A stretch of 64,000 nt of DNA from Hippea maritima DSM 10411 (lineage in GTDB: Bacteria; Campylobacterota_A; Desulfurellia; Desulfurellales; Hippeaceae). Of the stretch, positions 43,851 through 53,461 are shown one piece after another. The translations under genes were made by a program, and so were the position numbers. Numbering within the stretch: position 1 is the first letter of the stretch; every line of letters starts with the position of its first letter. The stretch is from positions 1,006,501 through 1,070,500 of the forward strand of contig NC_015318.1 in NCBI RefSeq assembly GCF_000194135.1, written 5' to 3'. The notes under the pieces are model-generated. The model worked only from the letters and a program-made list of their open reading frames with translations, did no database searches and was not told the origin of the DNA.

Positions 43851-45627
43851 GTTAATGCTAACTTTTAAGCCGACCAAAGATGTCATAGAAGAAGGCAAAC
43901 TCCTCCTCTATGCGAGTGTGGTCGGTGTAATAACTGGATTTGGCGCGGTAGTATTTCTTGTTGCCACACATTTTTTTAGTGTTTATGTGCTTCATAACAT
44001 AGCAGGCTACCCTATAATAGAACCCAGGGGTGAGCCTGAGCTATTTGAAAAACTCAACAAAAACTTCAACCCCATACTTTTAGTAATAATTACAACTGTA
44101 GGTGGACTTATATCCGGAATTTTAGTTTACACATTTGCCCCTGAAGCTGAGGGTCACGGTACAGATGGAGCGATAGATGCCTATCATAGAAAAAATGGCA
44201 TAATAAGACCTATGGTTCCTATAATAAAAATGATAGCAAGTGCCGTAACATTAGGTAGTGGAGGCTCTGGTGGTAGAGAAGGCCCCATAGCCCAAATAGG
44301 GGCAGGTTTTGGTTCATTCTTTGCATCCAGACTCAATCTATCGGCAAGACAGAGAAGGATACTCCTTGTAAGCGGCATGGGGGCTGGTGTGGGTGCAATA
44401 TTCCATGCACCTATGGCTGGTGCTATATTTGGAAGTGAAGTCTTATACAAAGAACCTGAAATGGAAGGCGAGGTATTTATATACACCGTTGTTGCATCCA
44501 TTGTAGCCTACTCCACATTTTCTCTCTTTTTTGGCTGGAAACCGCTATTTTTCACACCCGTTTTTAGATTTACAAACCCCCTTGAGCTTATCTCTTATAC
44601 AATTTTGGCACTAACCGTTGGCTTTTTTGCTGTCTTTTATGTAAAGGTATTTTACGGCGTTAGAGATTTATTTAAAAAAATCAAACTCATTCCCCACATA
44701 AAGCCCGCTATTGGCGGACTCTTGGTTGGAGTAATTGGAGTATTTGTGCCAGACGCCATATCAAGTGGTTATGGATTGCTTCAAAAAGCTATAGATGGAA
44801 CAGCGCCGATAAAACTTCTACTTCTTGTGGCAGTATTAAAGGTGATAGCAACATCCTTAACAATTTCAAGTGGCGGCTCTGCTGGTGTTTTCGGACCTTC
44901 TATGGTTATAGGTGGTTCCTTAGGGGGAGCAATTGGTTTAATCTTGCACAATCTATCCCCATCGTTGGTAAGCCAACCCGCATCGTTTGTGTTGGTTGGA
45001 ATGGTAGGGTTTTTCAGCGCTGCAGCCAATACACCGTTATCAACAATCGTTATGGTCACAGAAATGACAGGCAGTTATCATTTAATAGTACCTGCAATAT
45101 GGACAGCAACAATAGGTTATATAGTGGCTCAAAAATGGACAATATATGAAAAACAGGTAAAAAACAGGAAAAACTCACCCGCCCATGTTTTAGAATACAA
45201 AAGAGACCTTCTTGAGGAGGTAATCATAAAGGACATAATGAGAAAGGAATTTACAAGTGTAAGCCCCTTTACATCCCTTCAAGAGATATTTAGGATATTC
45301 TCAACAATAAGTGACGACGATATACTTGTATTGGATACAAATGACAAACTTAAAGGCATAATTACCTTAAGGGTATTGAAATCACTCCTTGGGCAAGAAC
45401 AATTGCCACCTATTTTGATAGCAGATGATGTAGCAAACACCACATTAATTACAACAACACCAGATGAAAATCTACACAATCTAATGCACAAAATAGGCCT
45501 AAAAGATATTAACCTTGTGCCGGTTGTAGACAAAAACGATCCAACAAAGGTATTGGGAGTTGTAAAGAGGAGTGATATTATAAAAATGTACAATGAAATA
45601 ATTCAAAAACTAAACAAGAGTGTTTGA
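43840..45627 (+). CDS. CLC-family chloride channel/transporter with CBS domains (1)
   Basis: Integral membrane anion transporter, 595 residues, about 10-12 membrane segments and a C-terminal CBS pair (residues ~465-590, IKDIMRKEFTSVSPFTS). The start overlaps glmU; GAGGAG SD. The gating motif GSGGSGGREGP has Glu147. The usual Ser motif GSGIP reads GHGT. The position matching the E. coli proton glutamate (Glu203) appears as Val in FGSEVLYKE, as in some channel-type CLCs. Paralogous to the gene at 47470. Anion specificity is not decidable from sequence alone. Confidence 0.9.
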   Translation: MLNKLMLTFKPTKDVIEEGKLLLYASVVGVITGFGAVVFLVATHFFSVYVLHNIAGYPIIEPRGEPELFEKLNKNFNPILLVIITTVGGLISGILVYTFAPEAEGHGTDGAIDAYHRKNGIIRPMVPIIKMIASAVTLGSGGSGGREGPIAQIGAGFGSFFASRLNLSARQRRILLVSGMGAGVGAIFHAPMAGAIFGSEVLYKEPEMEGEVFIYTVVASIVAYSTFSLFFGWKPLFFTPVFRFTNPLELISYTILALTVGFFAVFYVKVFYGVRDLFKKIKLIPHIKPAIGGLLVGVIGVFVPDAISSGYGLLQKAIDGTAPIKLLLLVAVLKVIATSLTISSGGSAGVFGPSMVIGGSLGGAIGLILHNLSPSLVSQPASFVLVGMVGFFSAAANTPLSTIVMVTEMTGSYHLIVPAIWTATIGYIVAQKWTIYEKQVKNRKNSPAHVLEYKRDLLEEVIIKDIMRKEFTSVSPFTSLQEIFRIFSTISDDDILVLDTNDKLKGIITLRVLKSLLGQEQLPPILIADDVANTTLITTTPDENLHNLMHKIGLKDINLVPVVDKNDPTKVLGVVKRSDIIKMYNEIIQKLNKSV

Positions 45628-45661
45628 AAAAATGCAAAATAGGTGTTATAAGAGGTAGGCT

Positions 45662-47473
45662 ATGTGTGGAATTGTGGGCTACTGTGGAAATCAAGAGGCC
45701 TTAAAGATACTACTACAAGGGCTTCAGGCTTTAGAATATAGAGGCTATGATTCTGCCGGTATATCGTTAAAATCTACTCATCGAATAGAAACCCTAAAAA
45801 CAAAAGGAAAGGTAATAGATCTCATTACGTTAATAACGGAAAGCAATATAGACACTAAAGCCAGAATGGGAATAGGCCACACACGATGGGCAACACACGG
45901 CATACCCAGTTCAGAAAACGCTCATCCCCATTTTACAGATAATGTTTCTGTTGTGCATAACGGCATAATAGAGAACTACAGAGAACTTGAAGTTTTCCTA
46001 AATCAAAGAGGACTAAAAAGAAAAACACAGACAGACACAGAAATCATAGCATTGCTAATAGACTTCTTTTTGAAAGACAAAACCTTTGAAGAGGCTTTCA
46101 AAGAAACAGTTAAACTTCTAAAGGGAAGTTTCGCCATAGCTTCTATTTCAAAAGATGAGAATTTCATAATGGCTGCAAAGCATGAAAGCCCCCTTGTTAT
46201 AGGTTTATCTGATAATCAAATATTTATAGCAAGTGATGTGTCTGCTATGATAGAATATACAAATGAATTCATATTCTTAGAAGACGGGGATACAGCAAAA
46301 ATCTCAGCCAAGGGTATAACCATTTGGGATAAAGACGGACAAAAAGTTAAAAGAGAGCCAATAACGATAAATTGGTCTAAGCAAACAGCCCAAAAAAGCG
46401 GATATAAGCACTTTATGCTAAAGGAAATAGCAGAAGAGGACGAATCAGTTAGAAACACTATTCAATCAAGGATATCAGAAAACGGAAAAATTTTACTTGA
46501 TGATGAGATAAGCATAGATAAAGGGTTTATTAAAAACATAGATAGAATAACCATAGTGGCTTGCGGCACAAGTTTTTATGCAGGCCTAACCGCAAAACCA
46601 ATATTAGAAAAATACACAGGTGTAAAAGTGGATGTTGAAATAGGCAGCGAGTTTAGATATTACAATTATATATACTCAAAAAATAACCTCTTTATTGCAA
46701 TATCCCAATCTGGTGAGACAGCGGATACAAAAGAACCTCTGCGCATGGCAAAAGAAAAGGGTATAAAGACACTCTCCATCGTTAACGTCAAAGAATCCGC
46801 AATTGCACGTATGGCAGACTCATGCATCTATACCTTGGCGGGACCTGAAATAAGTGTGGCTTCAACAAAAGCCTTTGTAAGTCAATTAGCAGTTTTGTAT
46901 ATGCTTGCTTTCTATGTAGGGCAAATCAAAGGAAAGCAGATAGAAAAGAAAGCTAAAATGTTGTTATCCATACCAAAGCTCATAAAAACAACATTCAACA
47001 ATACAGTCGAAGCAGCAAAAAAACTTGCTGAAGAATACCATAGATACAAGAACTTTTTGTACTTGGGTAGGGGGCTTTGCTATCCTTTAGCCTTAGAGGG
47101 CGCACTAAAACTTAAAGAAATTTCATACATTCACGCCGAAGGATACCCAGCCGGTGAGATGAAACACGGCCCAATAGCATTAATTGACGAAAACACACCA
47201 ACTGTGGTAGTTGCTCATTCAAAAGAACCGCTGTATTCAAAAAGCTTATCAAACTGCGAAGAGATAAAATCAAGGGATGGAAAAATTATATTAATCAGCG
47301 ACAAACAGGCAGATATAGTAGATGAAACAATAAAAATGCCTGAAGTAGACTATGAGCTTTTACCGTTTATCTACGTAGTTCCCCTACAGCTTTTCGCTTA
47401 TTATATGGCATTGTTTTTGGGCTATGATATAGACCAACCAAGAAATCTTGCAAAGAGCGTGACGGTAGAATGA
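45662..47473 (+). CDS. glmS: Glutamine--fructose-6-phosphate aminotransferase
   Basis: Makes glucosamine-6-phosphate from fructose-6-P and glutamine, the first step toward UDP-GlcNAc; 603 residues. Ntn glutaminase domain starts MCGIVGYCGNQEALKIL with Cys at position 2, and contains RGYDSAGISL and HTRWATHGIPS. The C-terminal SIS isomerase domains follow (IVACGTSFYAGLTAKPI and the ISQSGETADTKEPL phosphate-binding loops; LEGALKLKEISYIHAEGYPAGEMKHG near the end). It lies between two CLC genes; no glmS ribozyme could be seen in the 34-base gap before it. Confidence 0.97.
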   Translation: MCGIVGYCGNQEALKILLQGLQALEYRGYDSAGISLKSTHRIETLKTKGKVIDLITLITESNIDTKARMGIGHTRWATHGIPSSENAHPHFTDNVSVVHNGIIENYRELEVFLNQRGLKRKTQTDTEIIALLIDFFLKDKTFEEAFKETVKLLKGSFAIASISKDENFIMAAKHESPLVIGLSDNQIFIASDVSAMIEYTNEFIFLEDGDTAKISAKGITIWDKDGQKVKREPITINWSKQTAQKSGYKHFMLKEIAEEDESVRNTIQSRISENGKILLDDEISIDKGFIKNIDRITIVACGTSFYAGLTAKPILEKYTGVKVDVEIGSEFRYYNYIYSKNNLFIAISQSGETADTKEPLRMAKEKGIKTLSIVNVKESAIARMADSCIYTLAGPEISVASTKAFVSQLAVLYMLAFYVGQIKGKQIEKKAKMLLSIPKLIKTTFNNTVEAAKKLAEEYHRYKNFLYLGRGLCYPLALEGALKLKEISYIHAEGYPAGEMKHGPIALIDENTPTVVVAHSKEPLYSKSLSNCEEIKSRDGKIILISDKQADIVDETIKMPEVDYELLPFIYVVPLQLFAYYMALFLGYDIDQPRNLAKSVTVE

Positions 47474-49254
47474 AGGTATCGGCACTATCTGAGTTGATGT
47501 TTATCATAAAGGGCTTAAAACACTCCCAAACTAGCAAAATGTTGATATATGCATCAATTGTTGGTGTATTAGCCGGTGTTGGTGCTATCTTATTCTTTGT
47601 ATTGCTTGATTTAACATCTGTGACACTCCTAAACCACATAGCCGGCTTCCCTTTAAGCCACCCTACCAACGAAGAACCACTAATCCCATTGATTCACAAG
47701 CCTTTCAATCGCATAGCGTTCCTTATAATCATCACTGTAGGCGGGTTTTTAAGTGGTCTACTCATACATCTTTTGGCTGAGGAGACAAAAGGTGGCGGAA
47801 CTGGTGAGGTTGTAAAGGCATATCACAATAATCAGCCTATAAGAAAAAGGGTGCCCTTTGTAAAGCTTATCGTATCAGTTATATCATTAGGTGTAGGTGG
47901 AGCAGGCGGTAGAGAGGGGCCTGCAGCCCAGATTGGTGCAGGTTTTGGCTACCAAATAGGTAATTTCCTGAAACTAACAGACAAAGAAAAGCGCATTCTG
48001 ATGATCGCCGGGCTTGCCGGTGGTGTTGGTGCAATATTTAGGAGTCCTATGGGTGCTGCAATATACGCAGTTGAGGTTTTATACAAAGACATAGACTTTG
48101 AGTATGAAGCACTTCTACCTGCTGCCATATCCTCAATCATTGCCTACTCCATATTTTCAGCAAAATTTGGCTGGATTCACATGTTCTCAACACCGCCTCT
48201 TGTATTCCACAATCTAAGGGAATTCTCCTCCTACACAGTTTTAGCTGTTGTGTGCGCATTGAGTGCGATAGCTTTTATCAATATATTCAACACATCCTCA
48301 AATATGTTCTCAAAATTGAAAACTCCACTTTACATAAAAACTGCTTTGGGTGGGCTTTTGGTTGGCCTATTTGCCATGTTTATCCCAGATAGCGCAGGTA
48401 TGGGATACGGCATAATGCAGAACGCCTTTTTAAACAAAACGGGTTTTCAGTTGCTTCTGCTTTTGGGTTTAGTAAGAATGTTTACAACATCCATAACCTT
48501 AGGAAGTGGTAATTCTGTTGGTTTATTTGCACCTACACTTGTTATAGGAACGGCAATTGGGGGCGGAATTGGTGGGCTGATAAAAAACATATTCCCAATG
48601 ATGGTTGATAATCCCGCATCTTTTGCTATCGTGGGAATGGCAGGTTTTTTTGCAGCAACAAACAAAACGCCGCTTTCAATTATTATAGTAGTTGCAGAAA
48701 TTACCGGAAACTACGAACTCATAGTACCGTCAATGTGGGTTGTAGCCATAAGCTTCCTTCTGACAACCCGTTATAGCATTGAAAGAAACCAGGTTAAAAA
48801 TAGAGCTCACTCCCCTATTCACAAATACGAGTTCGTTAGAGATGTGCTTGAGGGTATAAAGGTAAAAGAATTGATGAAAAAGGACTTTGTTAGCGTTTCA
48901 GGTTCAACAAGCCTTGCTAAAATATTTGAAATACTTTCCGAGGCAAAACAAACAGATATACCAGTAATAGATAACTCAAATAAACTACAAGGGATTGTAA
49001 CACTTCATGTACTCAAATCTATTTTGGGCGAAGGTGAATTGGCGGATTTTCTTGTGGCAGAGGATGTAGCAAATAAAAATGTTATAACAACAACACAGGA
49101 AGAAAACCTAAATACGCTTATGCATAAGATAGGCTTTAGGGAGATAAACACCATTCCTGTTGTAAACGACCAAGGTCAAATAATAGGTATAATTACAAGA
49201 AAGGATATAATAAAGGCGTATAACGATGCAACAGAAAAACTACATAATAGATGA
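47470..49254 (+). CDS. CLC-family chloride channel/transporter with CBS domains (2)
   Basis: Second CLC paralogue, 594 residues, overlapping the glmS stop by four bases. Gate motif GVGGAGGREGP with Glu139; the Ser-motif position reads GGGT; the proton-glutamate position appears as Val in YAVEVLYKD, as in copy 1. A C-terminal CBS pair starts near residue 462 (VKELMKKDFVSVSGSTS). The two copies share the same architecture and several exact motifs (VLYKD/E, ITTT). A tandem duplication flanking glmS is the simplest origin. Confidence 0.9.
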   Translation: MKVSALSELMFIIKGLKHSQTSKMLIYASIVGVLAGVGAILFFVLLDLTSVTLLNHIAGFPLSHPTNEEPLIPLIHKPFNRIAFLIIITVGGFLSGLLIHLLAEETKGGGTGEVVKAYHNNQPIRKRVPFVKLIVSVISLGVGGAGGREGPAAQIGAGFGYQIGNFLKLTDKEKRILMIAGLAGGVGAIFRSPMGAAIYAVEVLYKDIDFEYEALLPAAISSIIAYSIFSAKFGWIHMFSTPPLVFHNLREFSSYTVLAVVCALSAIAFINIFNTSSNMFSKLKTPLYIKTALGGLLVGLFAMFIPDSAGMGYGIMQNAFLNKTGFQLLLLLGLVRMFTTSITLGSGNSVGLFAPTLVIGTAIGGGIGGLIKNIFPMMVDNPASFAIVGMAGFFAATNKTPLSIIIVVAEITGNYELIVPSMWVVAISFLLTTRYSIERNQVKNRAHSPIHKYEFVRDVLEGIKVKELMKKDFVSVSGSTSLAKIFEILSEAKQTDIPVIDNSNKLQGIVTLHVLKSILGEGELADFLVAEDVANKNVITTTQEENLNTLMHKIGFREINTIPVVNDQGQIIGIITRKDIIKAYNDATEKLHNR

Positions 49255-51229
49255 GCTAAATCCTCAGCAGAGGCAAGCCGTTTTAGAAAACAGCTGCAAC
49301 TTACTTATATTGGCTGGTGCAGGAAGTGGAAAAACTAAGACACTAACACACAAGATAGCATTTATACTCAACGAAGGCTTGGCAAAACCCTATCAGATTT
49401 TAGCTTTGACCTTTACAAACAAAGCAGCGGGTGAAATGAAAGAAAGAATAGGAAAACTCATAGGTAGTCAGGCTTCTGATATGTGGATTGGAACATTCCA
49501 CTCCATAGCATTAAAAATATTAAGAAAAGAAGGTTTCAGGCCCACTATTTACGACTCTAAGGATCAGGAAAATTTAATCAAAGAGATATTAAAGAAACTC
49601 AACATAGACTCAAAAAAATACACACCAAGAGCCTTCTGCTCCTCCATTTCTTCATTGAAATTAAAATTAACAAAACCCGAAGATTTAAAAGTTAACTCTC
49701 CATTTGAAAAATACCTGAAGAGTGTTTATAGGCTGTATGAGGAGAGTCTTGCTAAGGCAAACGCAGTGGATTTTGATAATATAATACTGAGGGTCATAGA
49801 ACTTTTAGAAGAAAATGAAGATGTAAGAAAAAAATATTCAAATAAGTTTAAATACATATTTATAGACGAATATCAAGATACAAACTATCCACAGTACCTA
49901 TTTGTCAGGCTACTTTACAACAGCTCAAATATAGTTTGTGCTGTTGGTGATGAAGACCAATCTATCTATGGATTCAGGGGTGCTCAAATTGACAACATAC
50001 TAAAGTTCGATAGGGAATACGAAAACTGTAAAATCATAAAGCTTGAAAAAAACTACCGCTCGGCTCAAGAAATACTAAACATAGCAAATACATTAATATC
50101 AAAAAACAATCTAAGAAAAGAAAAGAGGCTTTATTCAGACAAAATAGGAGGCAGGATAAGTATAGTAAATTTAGCAACAGAAACTGAAGAGGCTAAATTT
50201 GTAGCAGAACAAATTCAAAAACTTAAATTAGAGGGCGAAAACCTATACGACATTGCTGTGTTGTATAGAACAAATTTTCAGTCTCGAACAATTGAAGAAG
50301 CCTTAATAAGATACAGCATCCCATACAATATAATAGGTTCAAAAAGGTTTTTAGAAAGAAAAGAGATAAAGGACGTAATTGCATATCTAAAACTTTTAGT
50401 TAACCCGAATGACGATATAGCGTTTTTAAGGGCTATAGGCTCACACCCTAGGGGCATAGGTGCTAAGTTTTTGGAGGTTATATCCAAAGCAAAAGACAGT
50501 CTAAATACATCGATGTTTGAAGCATCAAAATGGTTGATAGAAAAAAAGAAAGTCACTCCAAGGCAGGAAAAAGCACTAAAGCAATTTCTAAGCGTATTTG
50601 ATATAAACACGGCTAAAAGCGTAGACAAGATTATAGATGAGATAATTCAAATAAGTGGCCTTAAAAATCATCTTGAACAAACGGACGATTTTGATAGAAT
50701 AGCCAACATCATGGAACTAAAGAACACAGGCAACTTAAACAACCTTGAGTCCTTTTTAGAGGATTTGTCCCTTTTGGACTATTCAAATGAACTAGAAGAA
50801 CAAAAAGAGAGTGTGAGATTAATGACAATCCATGCATCCAAAGGGCTTGAGTTTAACACTGTCTTTATTGTAGGGGTTGAAGAGGGTTTATTTCCAAACG
50901 AGAATCTAAAGAGGGATGAGTTGGATATAGAGGAAGAACGCAGGTTGTTTTATGTGGCTATAACAAGAGCAAAAACAAACCTATTTATCAGCCACGCCTC
51001 ATCAAGAAGAAGAGGAATAGACTATCAAAGATCAAAACCATCGAGATTTTTACTTGAGATAAAGGAAAAGATAAAGCACAAACCATTAAAAAGGGGCGAT
51101 AAAATAAGGCACTCTATATATGGAGAAGGGGTGGTTTTAAGTAAAGACGGTCAACTTTTAACCGTAAATTTTTCAGAAAATGGGATAAAAAAGATTTTAG
51201 AAAAAGATAGAAATTTAAGTGTAGTATAG
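49226..51229 (+). CDS. UvrD/PcrA/Rep-type superfamily 1 DNA helicase
   Basis: 3'-5' DNA helicase in repair and replication restart, 667 residues. Motif Q/I: ELNPQQRQAVLENSCNLLILAGAGSGKTKTL-type AGAGSGKT; motif Ia TFTNKAAGEMKERI; II FIDEYQDTNYPQYLF; III VGDEDQSIYGFRGA; IV EKNYRSAQEILN; V VRLMTIHASKGLEFNTVFI; VI FYVAITRAK. The C-terminal segment ends HSIYGEGVV-type, as in UvrD. Start ATG lies 29 bases inside the upstream CLC gene with a weak SD. PcrA, UvrD and Rep are not told apart. Confidence 0.93.
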   Translation: MQQKNYIIDELNPQQRQAVLENSCNLLILAGAGSGKTKTLTHKIAFILNEGLAKPYQILALTFTNKAAGEMKERIGKLIGSQASDMWIGTFHSIALKILRKEGFRPTIYDSKDQENLIKEILKKLNIDSKKYTPRAFCSSISSLKLKLTKPEDLKVNSPFEKYLKSVYRLYEESLAKANAVDFDNIILRVIELLEENEDVRKKYSNKFKYIFIDEYQDTNYPQYLFVRLLYNSSNIVCAVGDEDQSIYGFRGAQIDNILKFDREYENCKIIKLEKNYRSAQEILNIANTLISKNNLRKEKRLYSDKIGGRISIVNLATETEEAKFVAEQIQKLKLEGENLYDIAVLYRTNFQSRTIEEALIRYSIPYNIIGSKRFLERKEIKDVIAYLKLLVNPNDDIAFLRAIGSHPRGIGAKFLEVISKAKDSLNTSMFEASKWLIEKKKVTPRQEKALKQFLSVFDINTAKSVDKIIDEIIQISGLKNHLEQTDDFDRIANIMELKNTGNLNNLESFLEDLSLLDYSNELEEQKESVRLMTIHASKGLEFNTVFIVGVEEGLFPNENLKRDELDIEEERRLFYVAITRAKTNLFISHASSRRRGIDYQRSKPSRFLLEIKEKIKHKPLKRGDKIRHSIYGEGVVLSKDGQLLTVNFSENGIKKILEKDRNLSVV

Positions 51230-51240
51230 TGGAGGTAAAA

Positions 51241-51684
51241 ATGGCTACTTTAGAGGAAAGGTACAATCAGTTCAATAACGGTCTTGCTCTGGTAAACATA
51301 AGAACCAAGAAGCTCGTATGCGAATTTGATGATGAGAAATTGGACATTCCACCAGAAACTCAGAAGGTATACATAGATAAAAGTTCCTATTATCAGGTCC
51401 TGGCAGATAATTTTGTAAGGGTTTTTCAAGATTACACGCTAAAGATTGCAAACAAAGAAAATGAGGAGGATGTATTTGTTAAAATAGATATAACATTCCT
51501 GCTTGACTTCCAGGTTGGAGGACCAATAGACGATGAAATATTTAACATCTTCTCAGAATCAACTGTATTAATAGATAGCTGGCCATACTTTAGAGAGCTT
51601 GTCCAAAATTCTCTTTTAAGGATGGGGCTTGCACCGGTGATTATTCCACCAATTCAATTCACGCCACCGCAGCAGCAAAATTAA
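51241..51684 (+). CDS. SecB-like chaperone-fold protein
   Basis: A 147-residue protein from the ATG at 51241, where GGAGG is 6 bases upstream; a GTG at 51229 is too close to the uvrD stop. The pattern is a SecB-like beta-sheet domain: an FRVFQDYTLKIANKENEED-type strand, then DIEIFNIFSESTV-like and the SecB C-terminal helix signature SWPYFRELVQNSLLRMGLAPVIIPPIQF (compare SecB's 'xPYAREIxxxLxxRGGFPPLxLxPVNF'). It is divergent and lacks full-length SecB's N-terminus, so it could be a toxin-antitoxin SecB-like chaperone or an unrelated member of the fold. No toxin gene is next to it. Confidence 0.55.
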   Translation: MATLEERYNQFNNGLALVNIRTKKLVCEFDDEKLDIPPETQKVYIDKSSYYQVLADNFVRVFQDYTLKIANKENEEDVFVKIDITFLLDFQVGGPIDDEIFNIFSESTVLIDSWPYFRELVQNSLLRMGLAPVIIPPIQFTPPQQQN

Positions 51685-51687
51685 GTA

Positions 51688-52251
51688 ATGGTAAGCTTGG
51701 TAATAGATGGAAGCAATACATTTTTAGATTTATCCATATTCAACAAAAAAGAGCTTTTATACTGTTCTTTTCTAAAAGGAGGTAGAACATTTTCTGAAAT
51801 CTTAATAAAGCTGATTGACAACGCCTTGTATTACACTAACAATACCCTTGAGGATATTGAAAGTATCTATTGTGTTGCAGGGCCTGGGAGGCACACCTCG
51901 TTGCGTGTCGTCATATCTACCCTTAAGGGATTATTTTTCTCAAAAAAGGTAAAAGCATATAAACTCAACGCTATGGACCTTACAGCAGCAGCTTTTGGGG
52001 GTCCAAAATTCAGGGTCGTAAGTGAGACTTTCTCATCTTATGCCTATTTTTGCGATTACACTTACGATTCTAAAAAGTTAAAAAGACTAAATTACTCAAT
52101 TGAAAGGGTAAAAGAAGAAGAAATTTACAAAACAAACTTACCAATTGTAAAAACAAACGATGAAAGACTTACACCAAAAACAAAACATATATTTACCATT
52201 GAAGACTATGCAGAAAAGGTTGATTTAATAAACCTAAACCCCATCTATTGA
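51688..52251 (+). CDS. tsaB: TsaB-like tRNA threonylcarbamoyladenosine factor
   Basis: Non-catalytic ASKHA-fold partner in t6A37 tRNA modification, 187 residues. Motifs are divergent but readable: SLVIDGSNTFLDLSIF at the start and YCVAGPGRHTSLRVVISTLKGLFF, matching the family's GPGSFTGLRVGLATAKGL. The C-terminal tail is shorter than in E. coli TsaB. It lies 3 bases after the SecB-like gene with no strong SD. The partner TsaC-type protein is at 61082 in this window. Confidence 0.75.
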   Translation: MVSLVIDGSNTFLDLSIFNKKELLYCSFLKGGRTFSEILIKLIDNALYYTNNTLEDIESIYCVAGPGRHTSLRVVISTLKGLFFSKKVKAYKLNAMDLTAAAFGGPKFRVVSETFSSYAYFCDYTYDSKKLKRLNYSIERVKEEEIYKTNLPIVKTNDERLTPKTKHIFTIEDYAEKVDLINLNPIY

Positions 52252-52261
52252 AGGAGTTTTT

Positions 52262-53461
52262 ATGGCACAAATTTACCCTTTTAGAGGCATTTTATACAGA
52301 CAAGATTTAAGAGATAACTCAATTATGGCACCACCATATGATGTTATAAGCAAAAACTATAAAGCCAAATTGAAAAAAAAGAGTCCTTACAATGTGGTGA
52401 AATTAACACTTCCAGAGGTTTATGAGAACGCAAAAGAATTCCTAAATAATTGGCTTAATGAAGGTATTTTGGGTTTTGATAACAACTGTTGTTTTTACGG
52501 CTATGCATGCGATTACGAATTCAACGGCAAAAAAAGACAACTCAAAGGATTTCTTGCAGCATTAAAACTTGAGGAATTCGGAAAACACATAAGACCACAC
52601 GAGAAAACATTAAAAGGGCCAAAAATAGATAGATTTAACCTCATCACAACCACAAATGCAAGCTTCTGTCCTATTATGGGTTTATATGATAAAAGCCCAG
52701 AAATAAAAGAGGAGTTAAGTAAGTCTTTAGAGGAAAAACCCTTTTTTGAAGCTACATTTGAAAACCAACTTCATAGACTATTCAAAATATCAGACAGCAA
52801 TTCAATTAAAACTATGCAAGATGCATTTAAAGACAAGATAGTCATTATTGCAGATGGACACCATAGATACGAAACGGCCCTGATGATAAAAGAGCATTAC
52901 AATAAACAAGGTCTTAGAGAAGGTGGGTTTGACTATATAATGATACTACTTGTAGAGGCTGAGGATGGAGGCTTGAGTCTTGAGGCTATACATAGGCTTA
53001 TAAAAAAACTTGATGAGCCTGAAAGATTCAAAGAAAAACTCAAGGAATACTTCTACATAAAAGAAGGCAAAGATAAAAATGCAGATTTTATCATGTATAT
53101 AGACAAAAGCTTTTATTCTTTAACCCTAAAAAGTGAAAAACCAAAAGGTGTGTTAGAAAGCCTCGATTCAAAGATATTTGAGGATATAATATACAAAGAA
53201 ATTTTAGGTTTAACTGATGAAGATATAAAAAATCAAATTGTATCGGGCTATGCCCATTCCGAAGAAGAAACCATAGAGCTGGTAGACAAAAAAGAGGCAA
53301 AAGTCGGCTTCATCTTAAAACCCATGAGTTTCGAGCAGCTTGTAAAGATAACCGAGGAAGGTCTAACTGTTCCACAAAAATCAACCTTTTTCTATCCCAA
53401 AATACCATCCGGTCTTGTAGGGTATCACTTCAAGAGTATCGAGGGGTGCCTAAATGTTTGA
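52262..53461 (+). CDS. DUF1015-family protein
   Basis: Cytoplasmic protein of 399 residues in the DUF1015 family, function unknown. Signature stretches: IMAPPYDVISKNYK (YDV near the N-terminus), IRPHEKTLKGPKIDRF, IIADGHHRYETALMI (GHHRYE) and KSTFFYPKIPSGLVGYHF near the C-terminus. Length is normal. Its stop overlaps queD by eight bases. DUF1015 genes appear with assorted metabolic genes; no specific link to queD can be drawn. Confidence 0.9.
   Translation: MAQIYPFRGILYRQDLRDNSIMAPPYDVISKNYKAKLKKKSPYNVVKLTLPEVYENAKEFLNNWLNEGILGFDNNCCFYGYACDYEFNGKKRQLKGFLAALKLEEFGKHIRPHEKTLKGPKIDRFNLITTTNASFCPIMGLYDKSPEIKEELSKSLEEKPFFEATFENQLHRLFKISDSNSIKTMQDAFKDKIVIIADGHHRYETALMIKEHYNKQGLREGGFDYIMILLVEAEDGGLSLEAIHRLIKKLDEPERFKEKLKEYFYIKEGKDKNADFIMYIDKSFYSLTLKSEKPKGVLESLDSKIFEDIIYKEILGLTDEDIKNQIVSGYAHSEEETIELVDKKEAKVGFILKPMSFEQLVKITEEGLTVPQKSTFFYPKIPSGLVGYHFKSIEGCLNV

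Noticed and set aside
45628-45661. glmS ribozyme before glmS
   Set aside because: The gap is only 34 bases and does not show the ribozyme's conserved core.
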